A stretch of 16,872 bases of DNA from Deltaproteobacteria bacterium (lineage in GTDB: Bacteria; Myxococcota_A; Polyangia; Polyangiales; Houyiibacteriaceae), in the NCBI GenBank assembly GCA_027295555.1, contig JAPUKT010000348.1, positions 1 through 16,872 of the forward strand, in the 5' to 3' direction. The number at the start of each line of letters is the position of its first letter. The stretch's first letter is position 1. Position numbers and translations under genes: made by a program. Under the pieces are notes generated by a model that saw nothing but the letters and a program-made list of their open reading frames with translations, made no database searches and was not told the DNA's origin. This document shows positions 6,380-15,300 of the stretch, one piece after another.

Positions 6380-7042
6380 ATGGGCCTAGACGCTCTCAAC
6401 TACGACAACCAAGGTCTCGTCGCGGTCATCGCGCAGGACGCCGAAACAGGAGAGGTGCGCATGATGGCGTACGCCGATCGCACGGCGATCGAACGCACCC
6501 TGGAAACCAGTGAGGCCCACTTCTTCAGCCGCTCGCGTCAGAAGCTCTGGCAGAAGGGCGAGAGCAGCGGCAACACGATGTCCGTTCGCGAGGTGTGGGT
6601 CGATTGCGACGGCGACGCACTGATCTACTTGGTCGATCCGGCAGGCCCCTCCTGCCACACCGGGCAAGATACCTGCTTCTTCAGGCAGCTCAACACCGGA
6701 GGCGAGCTGGTCGAAGGGTCCACCGCGGGCGCTGCCCCGACCCTCCTCCGGCTCGAGCGCATCCTCCGGGAGCGCCGGGCCTCGAGTGCCGACAAGAGCT
6801 ACACCAAATCGCTGCTCGACGCGGGCCCGAGCAAGATCGACGCCAAGATGCGCGAAGAAGCAGAGGAGCTAGGCCAGGCCCTGATCGGCGAGTCCGACGA
6901 TCGGGTGGCCTCCGAAGCCGGGGACGTTCTCTATCACCTCTTGGTGGGGCTAGTCCTGCGCGACATCTCGCTCCGCGACCTCCTCACGGTTCTCTCCAAG
7001 CGCTTCTCGCGCTCCGGCCACGAAGAAAAAGCCTCCCGATAG
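6380..7042 (+). CDS. hisIE: Bifunctional phosphoribosyl-AMP cyclohydrolase / phosphoribosyl-ATP pyrophosphatase
   Basis: Catalyses steps 2 and 3 of histidine synthesis: HisE hydrolyses PR-ATP to PR-AMP and HisI opens the purine ring. 220 residues, normal for the fusion. The N-terminal HisI domain (about 1-110) has LWQKGESSGN (57-65), the metal site DCDGDA (75-80) and Zn-binding PSCHTG (C92) with C99. The C-terminal HisE domain (about 120-215) is an all-alpha MazG-like fold with REEAEEL (158-164) and SEAGDVLYHLL (178-188). The ATG at 6380 has no good ribosome-binding site but fits the domain edge. It stands alone: no other his gene lies in the window. It converges on cdnL. Confidence 0.96.
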   Translation: MGLDALNYDNQGLVAVIAQDAETGEVRMMAYADRTAIERTLETSEAHFFSRSRQKLWQKGESSGNTMSVREVWVDCDGDALIYLVDPAGPSCHTGQDTCFFRQLNTGGELVEGSTAGAAPTLLRLERILRERRASSADKSYTKSLLDAGPSKIDAKMREEAEELGQALIGESDDRVASEAGDVLYHLLVGLVLRDISLRDLLTVLSKRFSRSGHEEKASR

Positions 7043-7104
7043 GCCCTCGAGTCCCCCGATATACACCGGCGAGCCGAGTACGGCGCAAACCGTCCACCGA
7101 CAGG

Positions 7105-7132
7105 CCCCGCAAAGCCGAAGGCCTTTGCGGGG
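7105..7132. terminator. Strong hairpin between convergent hisIE and cdnL
   Basis: A perfect 10-bp inverted repeat, CCCCGCAAAG (7105-7114) and CTTTGCGGGG (7123-7132), with an 8-base loop that can pair two more GC bases. It lies 62 bases after the hisIE stop and 34 bases after the cdnL stop on the other strand, so it can serve both as a bidirectional terminator. There is no T-run on either side, so it is not a canonical intrinsic terminator. Confidence 0.6.
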
Positions 7133-7166
7133 GCGAAGGGGCGGGTGGGTGGGGGCGGAGGTCGGC

Positions 7167-7655
7167 CTAATTTAGGATCTTGTCGATGTCGCGCTCGATC
7201 GTCTCTTCCCGCACGCGACGGGCAAGCGCCAACTCGGTGATCAGGAGCTTCCGCGCTTGCTCCATGAGCTTCTTTTCGCCGTAGCTGAGGTCGCCCTTGT
7301 CGGAGCGCACCTTGGCCAGGTCACGAAGGACCTTGGCGACCTGGATCGGAGAGCCGCTCTTCAGCATTTCGGTGTATTCGCGATAGCGTCGGTTCCATGG
7401 TTGCGACGTGACCGCCTTCTCATCCTTGCTGAGCTCTTCGAGGACGGTCTTGGCGGCTTTGCGCGACATCACTTGGCGGAGCCCCACCCGATCGACCGCG
7501 TCCATCGCCACCCGGATCGTGCCCGACCTTCCGTTCACAAGCGTGAGAATGTAGAAATCGATCTTATTGACACCGATCAAGCGTTCCTCGATCTGGGTGA
7601 TTTCGCCGACTCCGTGGGCGGGATGCACTGCCTTGTCGCCGATGCTGAAGCTCAT
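7167..7655 (-). CDS. cdnL: CdnL/CarD-type RNA polymerase-binding transcription factor
   Basis: Binds the RNA polymerase beta subunit and stabilises open complexes at housekeeping promoters, including rRNA promoters; essential in Myxococcus xanthus. 162 residues, as for stand-alone CdnL, not the longer CarD with an HMGA-like tail. Residues 1-65 are the RID (Tudor-like) domain: FSIGDKAVHPAHGVGEI, then FYILTLVNG and IRVAMDAVDRVGLR. Residues 66-160 are the helical C-terminal DNA-contacting domain with the conserved Trp in PWNRRYREYTEML (W87) and YGEKKLMEQARKLLI. The start has AAGGAG at 7665-7670, 7 bases upstream. It has its own promoter (7760-7788). Confidence 0.95.
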   Translation of the reverse strand: MSFSIGDKAVHPAHGVGEITQIEERLIGVNKIDFYILTLVNGRSGTIRVAMDAVDRVGLRQVMSRKAAKTVLEELSKDEKAVTSQPWNRRYREYTEMLKSGSPIQVAKVLRDLAKVRSDKGDLSYGEKKLMEQARKLLITELALARRVREETIERDIDKILN

Positions 7656-7759
7656 GAAATTACTCTCCTTCAGGGGTTCCAGACGACGAAACCCGCGTCT
7701 TATGCGCGGGCCGCAAACGATTCATCGCTTGGTGTGCAAAGAACTACATGCACGTAATC

Positions 7760-7788
7760 TGTATAGCAAAACCAGACAAAAAAGTCAA
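7760..7788 (-). promoter_or_regulatory. Sigma70-type promoter of cdnL
   Basis: On the minus strand TTGACT (7783-7788), a 17-base AT-rich spacer and TATACA (7760-7765), with an extended -10 TGC directly before it. This is the best promoter match in the window and sits in an unusually AT-rich patch. Transcription would start near 7752, giving a leader of about 97 bases before the cdnL ATG. Confidence 0.75.
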
Positions 7789-7873
7789 CCTCTGTTTCGC
7801 GATATACACGTGTAAATTCAGCAGTTTACCCGCTTTTTTTAGAATGCCTGAAGAGACGTTCCCTGGCGGCTGA

Positions 7874-8974
<1,101 letters not shown>

Positions 8975-9004
8975 GCTGCAGGTTCCTCCGGCTGAGTCAT
9001 ACTA

Positions 9005-9020
9005 CTGAACAACCGTTTAG
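9005..9020 (-). promoter_or_regulatory. Putative LexA (SOS) box upstream of recA
   Basis: Near-perfect palindrome CTAAAC-GGTT-GTTCAG on the minus strand (one mismatch between arms), 31 bases before the recA start. From memory, the Myxococcus xanthus LexA site was reported as CTRHAMRYBYGTTCAGS; this site fits 15 of those 17 positions. It covers the proposed -10 of recA and the predicted start site, so a bound repressor would block transcription. The Myxococcus consensus is recalled, not looked up. Confidence 0.7.
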
Positions 9021-9042
9021 TCGGCTTCGTAATCCAGGTCAA
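9014..9042 (-). promoter_or_regulatory. Candidate recA promoter
   Basis: TTGACC (9037-9042), a 17-base spacer and TAAACG (9014-9019) on the minus strand. The -10 is weak but overlaps the LexA-like palindrome, as in SOS-controlled promoters. The -35 lies within one copy of a 13-bp tandem repeat. Predicted start near 9007, about 33 bases before the ATG. Confidence 0.5.
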
Positions 9043-9062
9043 GTTCAAGGGTCAAGTTCAAG
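9037..9062. repeat. 13-bp perfect tandem repeat upstream of recA
   Basis: GGTCAAGTTCAAG occurs twice head to tail (9037-9049 and 9050-9062). On the minus strand each copy contains TTGAAC and TTGACC, so the promoter-proximal copy supplies the proposed -35 of recA. Confidence 0.9.
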
Positions 9063-9164
9063 CAGGTAGAAGGCTCGCCTCCCGCAAACCCCCTCCGCTT
9101 CTAGGACCGTACCCTACCCTGGCTAGCCCTGCTCTGCGAGGACATCTCGGCGACGTCCGGCGGT

Positions 9165-10424
9165 TCAGCGCTCGCCGAGCTCGAGCTTGCGCCCGAGTAC
9201 GGCGCGACGGACGAGCTCGAGAGCGATGTACGCCGAAAGCGTTTGAACGCGATCGCGCCCCCATGGCAACTTCCGATGCTTGGTGATCGTGGGCTCGCCA
9301 CGTTGAGCCAAGCCGAACCACACCGTCCCGACGGGCTTGTCGTCGGTGCCACCTCCGGGTCCCGCAATGCCGGTGATCGAGACGGCGATGTCCGCGCCGA
9401 CCACACGCAGCGCCCCCTCGGCCATGACCGCGGCTGTCTCCGAGCTAACCGCCCCATGCGCGCGCAAGATGTCCGGGTTCACACCTAGCACGGTTTCCTT
9501 CGCGCCGTTCGAATAGACGACGGCGTCGAGAAGCAGGTAGTCCGAGCTCCCGGGCACGCGGGTCAGCATCTCGCCGACTCGCCCACCGGTGCAGGATTCT
9601 GCGACCGCGAGCGTTTTCCCCCGGTCGCGAAGCGCCTTGCCGACGACTGCGGGAAAGGAATCGTCCCGTCCGCCAAAGACGGCATGGCCGAGCAGGCCCC
9701 GAACCTTCTCGGCGATCGCGTGCGCGTCGCGTTCCGCTTCGGCGGCGGAGTTTGCCCGCACGCGGACCTTGACCTCGATCTCGGGAAAATGCGCTCGATA
9801 GCCGAGAGTCAGCCCAGGGTGCGCTTCCTCGAGACCGGCCAGCGCTTGGGCGACGCCGGACTCCGTCATGCCAAACGTGCGGACGTGAATCTGATGTGTG
9901 AGCCGTTCCGCGAGGCCGGCAATCGCCGGTCGGATCGACTCGACGAAGATGTGCTGCATCTCACGCGGCACCCCGGGTACGAAGAACAGGCGCGCCCTCC
10001 CAAGACCGATCGCGAAACCTGGCGCCGTGCCGACGGGATTCCGAAGCACCTCCGCGCCCTCGGGGAAATCGCCCTGCTTGGCGTTGGATTCGGGCATCAC
10101 GCGACCGAAGGCCTCGAACTTTCGACGAATGCCTTCGACGACGCTTTCATCGCGGAAAAGCCCCACCCCCGCAGCCTTCGCGGCGGCCGCAGTCGTGAGA
10201 TCGTCGCTCGTCGGGCCGAGACCGCCAGTAGCTACCACCACCTGATGCGCCTCTGCAAAGCGACGGATGACCGTCACGATTCGCTCGAGGTCATCGTCGA
10301 CCGTCGCGTGCTCCACGACTTCGAAGCCGAGCTTGGTGAGCTCTTCTGAAAGCCACGTAGCATTGGTGTTGACCAACTCTCCACGCGTGAGCTCAGTACC
10401 GATCGAAAGCACAGCGGCGGCCAT
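9165..10424 (-). CDS. cinA: CinA, competence/damage-inducible protein (NMN amidohydrolase family)
   Basis: Two-domain protein linked to pyridine nucleotide recycling: an N-terminal MoaB/MogA-like domain (COG1058, ADP-ribose hydrolase activity in some members) and a C-terminal NMN deamidase domain (PncC). I chose the ATG at 10424, giving 419 residues and beginning AAAVLSIGTELTRGELVNTN; a TTG further out (10463) is less likely. Motifs: VATGGLGPTSDD (about 64-75), the PGVPREM loop, and in the C-terminal domain VAESCTGGRVGEML with the conserved Ser at about 277, then VVYSNGAK and ITGIAGPGGG. It is upstream of and codirectional with recA, an order also seen in streptococci, where the two are co-transcribed. 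Here recA has its own promoter as well. Confidence 0.95.
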   Translation of the reverse strand: MAAAVLSIGTELTRGELVNTNATWLSEELTKLGFEVVEHATVDDDLERIVTVIRRFAEAHQVVVATGGLGPTSDDLTTAAAAKAAGVGLFRDESVVEGIRRKFEAFGRVMPESNAKQGDFPEGAEVLRNPVGTAPGFAIGLGRARLFFVPGVPREMQHIFVESIRPAIAGLAERLTHQIHVRTFGMTESGVAQALAGLEEAHPGLTLGYRAHFPEIEVKVRVRANSAAEAERDAHAIAEKVRGLLGHAVFGGRDDSFPAVVGKALRDRGKTLAVAESCTGGRVGEMLTRVPGSSDYLLLDAVVYSNGAKETVLGVNPDILRAHGAVSSETAAVMAEGALRVVGADIAVSITGIAGPGGGTDDKPVGTVWFGLAQRGEPTITKHRKLPWGRDRVQTLSAYIALELVRRAVLGRKLELGER

Positions 10425-10504
10425 GGGGGCGTGGAGTCTCCGCAAAACACGACGACTCGTCAACCGCTTTGCCCTGAGGGGTGGATGTGGTAGCGACTTC
10501 GGAA

Positions 10505-11899
10505 ATGAAGCGATCTTTGATGGGTTCAGCGCTCGCAGCGCTCCTCTTAGCCTCGGTGTTCGTGATTCAGTTCGGCCTCGCGCGCGGCTATGCAGGCGCC
10601 GAGCCCGCGGCGTCCACTCTTCCGAATCTGCAGGTCATTCGAGCCACGCTCGACAACGGGCTGCGGGTCGTCATGAGCGAGGACCACACCGTCCCGACCG
10701 TTGCGGTGGCGGTCTACTACGACGTTGGGTCCCGCAACGAAGCCAAGGGGCGCTCCGGCTTGGCGCACCTCTTCGAGCACATGATGTTCCAAGGCTCGGC
10801 CAACATCGGCAAGGGTGAGCACTTCAGCTTGATCATCAACCGTGGCGGCGACGCCAACGGCACCACGAGCAACGACCGCACCAACTACTTCGAAACGCTC
10901 CCCGCCAATGAGCTCGCACTCGGGTTTTGGCTCGAGGCCGACCGCATGCGTTCGCTCGCTATCACCCAGGAAAACTTCGAGAATCAACGACAGACGGTGA
11001 TGGAGGAGCGACGCCAGCGCATCGACAACCAGCCGTACATCCCCAGCATGCTCCGCATCAACGAGCTCGCTTACGGAGACTATTGGCCGTACGCGCACTC
11101 GACGATCGGCGACATGCAAGACCTGATCGACGCTCCACTCGAATCCGTCCAAGAGTTCTTCGACACGTACTACGCTCCCAACAACGCCGTGCTGAGCATC
11201 AGTGGCGATTTCGATCCCAAAGAAGCGATGCGCCTGATCGAGAAATACTTTGGCGACATTCCCTCGCGGGAGCGCACACCATTCGTCGAACCGGCGCCGC
11301 CGAAGCAAACCTCCGAGCGCGCGGAGACGATGTACGACCCGAACGCAACACTTCCCGCGTTCCACCTCGCGTATCACATTCCCGCAAACCGCACGCCCGA
11401 TCACTACGCACTCGAGATGCTCTCTCTCATCCTCGGTGACGGCGAGTCGAGCCGCCTCTACCAAACGCTCTTGAAGCAGAAGGAGATCTGCCAAGACGTA
11501 GCCGTGGGCACCGACGATAGGCGCGGCCCGGATCTCTTCTCGATATGGGTTGTGATGTCGAGCGGGCATGCGCCCAAAGAAGCCCAGGCCGTCGTGTACT
11601 CCGAGCTCCATCGCATCGCGAAAAAGGGCGTCACGGCACGCGAGCTCGAAAAAGTGAAGAACCGGGTGAGTGCTGCGCTCGTGTTCGGTCTTCAATCGAA
11701 CATGGCGCGCGCCAAGCGCCTCGCGGAGTCCGAGCTCTATTGGGGCGATGCGAATCTCCTCATGTTGGAGCTGGACCACTACTTGGCGGTGTCGCGCGAG
11801 GACGTTCAGCGTGTTGCAAAGAAGTACTTCGACGCGAGTAACCGCACGGCGCTCGACGTCTTGCCTGGCTTGCCGCCTGCTTCGGAGGAGAAACGATGA
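10505..11899 (+). CDS. Exported M16 family zinc metalloprotease (catalytic subunit)
   Basis: Pitrilysin-family peptidase. From the ATG at 10505 it has 464 residues: a signal peptide (MKRSLMGSALAALLLASVFV, cleavage probably after AGA), then two M16 domains. The inverted zinc motif HLFEH is intact (H88, E91, H92), with the third ligand Glu at about 167 in TVMEERRQR. The start is uncertain: GTGs at 10481 and 10487 lie in frame, and the latter has GAGGGG at good spacing, but both only lengthen the signal peptide. The C-terminal domain lacks the Arg/Tyr pair needed for substrate binding (LLKQKEICQDVAVG), which the downstream partner supplies. It ends in an ATGA overlap with that partner. Likely secreted or periplasmic. 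Confidence 0.94.
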   Translation: MKRSLMGSALAALLLASVFVIQFGLARGYAGAEPAASTLPNLQVIRATLDNGLRVVMSEDHTVPTVAVAVYYDVGSRNEAKGRSGLAHLFEHMMFQGSANIGKGEHFSLIINRGGDANGTTSNDRTNYFETLPANELALGFWLEADRMRSLAITQENFENQRQTVMEERRQRIDNQPYIPSMLRINELAYGDYWPYAHSTIGDMQDLIDAPLESVQEFFDTYYAPNNAVLSISGDFDPKEAMRLIEKYFGDIPSRERTPFVEPAPPKQTSERAETMYDPNATLPAFHLAYHIPANRTPDHYALEMLSLILGDGESSRLYQTLLKQKEICQDVAVGTDDRRGPDLFSIWVVMSSGHAPKEAQAVVYSELHRIAKKGVTARELEKVKNRVSAALVFGLQSNMARAKRLAESELYWGDANLLMLELDHYLAVSREDVQRVAKKYFDASNRTALDVLPGLPPASEEKR

Positions 11900-13452
11900 T
11901 GCGGCTTCGATTTGCGTTGGTCACGGGCAGCCTCTGCGGGCTCTTTCTGATCGTGGCGTGCGGTCCGAAGGGGCACGCTCCTCGCGAGACTGAAACCGCG
12001 CAAGACGCCAAGGCCGTGGAGCCTCCCAAGCGAGAGCCCCCGCCGCTCCCTGGCGAGCCCAAAGACGTCTCGCTCCCGCCCGTCGACGTCACCGAGCTCG
12101 ACAACGGGCTTCAGGTCAACACCATCATGGCGAACGAGCTTCCGATCGTGTACGCGACGCTCGTCGTCAACAGTGGAGCGGAGTCCGATCCGTCCAAGCT
12201 TCCCGGCCTCGCCGGTTTGGTCGCCTCGATGCTGAAAGAGGGCACGACGAAGCGAACGAGCGCTCGGCTCGCGGACGACGTCGAGTTCCTCGGCGCAGAT
12301 CTCTGGGCCAGCTCCGATGAAGAGAACACCTATGTCGGCATCCGCGCCTTGGCAGGCCAGTTCGACGTCGCGATGTCGATCCTCGCCGAAGTCGCGAGCA
12401 AGCCCGCGTTCAAGGCTGCCGAGCTCGCCAAGCTGAAGAAACGCGAGCTCGATCGCCTTGCCCTCGCGGAACGAGAGCCGGGATACATCGCGCGCCGCAC
12501 GTTCTACCGCGAGCTCTACGGCGATCACCCTTATGCAGCGGTCGATACGACGCCAGACGCGGTGAACAGGGTCACTCGACAGGAAATGGTGCGGTGGCAC
12601 CGCAAGTACTTCGTCGGCAAGAACGCCTTCCTCGTCGTCGTTGGAGATGTGAGCCCCGAACAGGTCGTCGCCGCTGCCAAGAAGGGCTTCGGCAAGTGGA
12701 AAGTGGGCAAACGCGCCGTCCCGAGCTACGGCGACATGCCGTCACGCGAAGGTCGGGAGATCCTCGTCGTCGATCGACCGGGCTCCGTTCAATCGGTCAT
12801 CTACATCGGAAACCTCGCACTCCCACGGGCCAACCGCGTTTGGATCCCGCTCATGGTCGCCAATCAGGTCCTCGGCGGCTCGGCGGCCTCCCGACTCTTC
12901 ATGGACCTGCGAGAGAAACGAAGTCTGACTTACGGCGCGTACAGCGCGGTCGGGGAACGGGTGCAGACTGGGCCGTTCATCGCGTACGCGTCGGTCCGGA
13001 CCGACGTCACCAACGAGGCGATCGGCGCCTTCTTCGAACACCTCAATCTCATCGTCAAAGAGCAACCCCCAGCAGACGAGCTTGCGAACGCCAAGCGCTA
13101 CTTGAGCGATTCGTTCCCGCTCCGGGTCGACACGCCCGCAAAGCTCGTCGACCTCCTCATAGAGCTTCGAACCTTCGGACTGCCCGACGACTACTGGGAC
13201 CGGTACCGAAAAGCCATCCGTGCAACGGCCGGCTCGGAGGCGCTCTACGCTGCCCGCCATTACATCAAGCCCGACAAGGCACTCGTGGTGATCGTCGGAC
13301 AAGCAGCGGACTTCGCGGAGTCGCTCAGGCAGTTCGGCCCCGTGACCGTCGTCTCAGCGGACGGGGAGGTTAAGGCCAAGTTCAGTGCGCAGCCCCGTCG
13401 AACGGGCGCAGAACCCAGCCCCAAAGGTGCGCCCACCGCTCCGATCCACTAG
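11896..13452 (+). CDS. Lipoprotein M16 family partner subunit, zinc site lost
   Basis: 518 residues. The N-terminus has a lipobox (LFLIVAC, lipidated C22) and then a Pro/Glu-rich linker to about residue 60, so the protein should be membrane-anchored. Two M16 domains follow. Where the first gene has HLFEH, this has GLVAS (G107, A110, S111), so zinc binding is lost. It keeps the Arg/Tyr substrate-binding motif (LREKRSLTYGAY, R339 and Y346). Catalytic and non-catalytic M16B halves form heterodimers (known from mitochondrial MPP and bacterial M16B pairs), so this should pair with the upstream protease. The start has GGAGGAG and overlaps the previous stop by 4 bases. The last ~50 residues are low complexity. 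Confidence 0.92.
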   Translation: MMRLRFALVTGSLCGLFLIVACGPKGHAPRETETAQDAKAVEPPKREPPPLPGEPKDVSLPPVDVTELDNGLQVNTIMANELPIVYATLVVNSGAESDPSKLPGLAGLVASMLKEGTTKRTSARLADDVEFLGADLWASSDEENTYVGIRALAGQFDVAMSILAEVASKPAFKAAELAKLKKRELDRLALAEREPGYIARRTFYRELYGDHPYAAVDTTPDAVNRVTRQEMVRWHRKYFVGKNAFLVVVGDVSPEQVVAAAKKGFGKWKVGKRAVPSYGDMPSREGREILVVDRPGSVQSVIYIGNLALPRANRVWIPLMVANQVLGGSAASRLFMDLREKRSLTYGAYSAVGERVQTGPFIAYASVRTDVTNEAIGAFFEHLNLIVKEQPPADELANAKRYLSDSFPLRVDTPAKLVDLLIELRTFGLPDDYWDRYRKAIRATAGSEALYAARHYIKPDKALVVIVGQAADFAESLRQFGPVTVVSADGEVKAKFSAQPRRTGAEPSPKGAPTAPIH

Positions 13453-13461
13453 ATTCGCCCC

Positions 13462-15294
13462 ATGTGCGGGATCGTTGGCTACGTAGGGGAGGAGCAAGTC
13501 GCGCCGATCTTGCTCGACGGGCTTCGGCGACTCGAGTACCGCGGGTATGACTCCGCAGGGGTCGCGGTGCACGACAACGGCAGCATCGAGTTGGTTCGCG
13601 CGGTCGGCAAGCTCCGAAACCTCGAAAAGGCACTCGCCCAACATCCGCTCACCGGAACGGTCGGTATCGGACACACGCGTTGGGCAACCCACGGTCGCCC
13701 ATCGGAAATCAACGCGCATCCGCACGTCGCGGGCCCGATCGCCGTGGTGCACAACGGCATCATCGAGAACCATCTGGAGCTTTGCCGCGAGCTCGAGGCG
13801 GACGGGTTCGGGATGAGCAGCGATACCGACACCGAGATCTTCGCCCACCTCGTTCATCGAGAGACGAAAGCCGGCCACGACCTCCTGGCCGCGGTTCGGC
13901 GCGCTCTCGGGCAGGTGGAGGGCGCGTACGCGATCGCCGTCCTTTCCTCCCAGCAAGCGGACCGCATCGTCGTCGCGAAAAACGCGTCGCCGCTCGTCCT
14001 CGGGGTCTCGGAGGGCGCGACGTACTGCGCCAGCGACATCCCTGCCCTACTTCCTTACACCGACGAGATGGTCTTCCTCGAAGACGATGAAATCGCCGTT
14101 CTCGAATCGACCGGCTTCTCGCTGTCTACGGTCGACGGAACGCCGATCGAGCGCAACACCCGCCGGATTTCGTGGTCTCCGATCATGGCGGAAAAGGCCG
14201 GGTACAAGCACTTCATGTTGAAAGAGATCTTCGAGCAACCCCGAGCGCTCGAAGACACGCTTCGTGGACGTCTCGATCGCGAGAACGCCGACGTGAATAC
14301 GCTGGAGATCGGACTGACCGACGAAGACGCGAAGGCGACCGAGCGCGTGGTCCTCTTGGCGTGCGGAACGAGCTACCACGCGACGGTTGCGGGCCGATAT
14401 TGGATCGAAGAGCTCGCGGGAGTGCCAGCGATCACCGAGCTCGCGAGTGAGTTTCGAGGACGCAACGCCGTCATCGGCGAAGGGGACTTGGTGATCGCGG
14501 TCAGCCAATCTGGCGAAACGATCGACACGTTGATGGCGGCGAGGGAAGCCAAGCAAAAAGGCGCCAAAGTGTTGGCCATCGCCAACACGATCGGGAGTGC
14601 CATTCCACGGATGGCGGACGCGAGCTTCTACACGCACGCGGGCCCCGAAATCGGCGTCGCTTCGACGAAGTGCTTCATGACCCAGCTCGCCAACCTGTTG
14701 ATGTTCAGCATTTGGCTCGGTCGCCGGCGCGGCGCGGTCGATGATGCGCAAGCCACCGAGATCGTCGAGGGCCTGGCTCGCGTCCCGCACTTGATCGAGG
14801 AGCGGCTCCAGTCCACGCACGATGCGATCAGCAAGATGGTGCGCACGTTCGCGGATGCCCGCGATGTGTTGTTTCTCGGGCGCGGTCTGAGCTTTCCGAT
14901 CGCTCTCGAAGGCGCCCTCAAGCTAAAAGAGATTTCGTACGTCCACGCCGAGGGGTATGCCGCTGGGGAGATGAAGCACGGCCCGATCGCCCTACTCGAC
15001 GCGCACGTCCCCGTGATCGTGCTGTTGCCACGCGATCGCCACTACGACCGAGTCCTGAGCAACCTCCAAGAAGCACGGGCGCGCGAAGCCAAGATCATCG
15101 CAGTCACCGTCGAAGGGGATTCCCAGGCGCAGGCGTTGTGCGACGCTTTCGTCGAGATCGCGCCCACCCACGAAGCCCTGACGCCGTTCGTCTCGGTCGT
15201 CCCGCTTCAGCTCTATGCCTACTGCATCGCGGACCACAAAGGCACCGATGTGGATCAGCCCCGCAACCTCGCGAAAACCGTTACCGTCGAGTGA
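13462..15294 (+). CDS. glmS: Glutamine-fructose-6-phosphate aminotransferase (isomerizing)
   Basis: Makes glucosamine-6-phosphate from fructose-6-phosphate and glutamine, the entry to UDP-GlcNAc for peptidoglycan and LPS. 610 residues, as in E. coli (609). The N-terminal glutaminase begins MCGIVGYVG with catalytic C2, then RRLEYRGYDSAGVAV, HTRWATHG and VHNGIIENH. Two SIS domains follow: LLACGTSYHATVAGRYW (about 298-314) and SQSGETIDTLMA (348-359), then KEISYVHAEGYAAGEMKHGP. It ends in the family signature DQPRNLAKTVTVE. It starts 9 bases after the M16 partner's stop with no clear ribosome-binding site, and is probably in the same transcript. No glmS ribozyme-like structure is evident in the 9-base gap. 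Confidence 0.98.
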   Translation: MCGIVGYVGEEQVAPILLDGLRRLEYRGYDSAGVAVHDNGSIELVRAVGKLRNLEKALAQHPLTGTVGIGHTRWATHGRPSEINAHPHVAGPIAVVHNGIIENHLELCRELEADGFGMSSDTDTEIFAHLVHRETKAGHDLLAAVRRALGQVEGAYAIAVLSSQQADRIVVAKNASPLVLGVSEGATYCASDIPALLPYTDEMVFLEDDEIAVLESTGFSLSTVDGTPIERNTRRISWSPIMAEKAGYKHFMLKEIFEQPRALEDTLRGRLDRENADVNTLEIGLTDEDAKATERVVLLACGTSYHATVAGRYWIEELAGVPAITELASEFRGRNAVIGEGDLVIAVSQSGETIDTLMAAREAKQKGAKVLAIANTIGSAIPRMADASFYTHAGPEIGVASTKCFMTQLANLLMFSIWLGRRRGAVDDAQATEIVEGLARVPHLIEERLQSTHDAISKMVRTFADARDVLFLGRGLSFPIALEGALKLKEISYVHAEGYAAGEMKHGPIALLDAHVPVIVLLPRDRHYDRVLSNLQEARAREAKIIAVTVEGDSQAQALCDAFVEIAPTHEALTPFVSVVPLQLYAYCIADHKGTDVDQPRNLAKTVTVE

Positions 15295-15300
15295 ACGACC

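Noticed and set aside
7811..7842. GTAAA...TTTAC hairpin followed by a T-run on the plus strand downstream of recA
   Set aside because: The stem is only 5 bp, the T-run is separated from it, and no plus-strand gene ends nearby, so a terminator is not supported.
10451..10461. GACGACTCGTC palindrome in the cinA/M16 divergent spacer
   Set aside because: An 11-base palindrome with one central base is expected by chance at this length and GC content; no promoter supports an operator role.
10547..11779. 410-codon minus-strand frame opposite the M16 protease
   Set aside because: Antisense shadow of a gene with clear catalytic motifs; no start signal or domain.
13453..13461. glmS ribozyme upstream of glmS
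   Set aside because: Only 9 bases separate glmS from the preceding gene, and the ribozyme is a Gram-positive feature.
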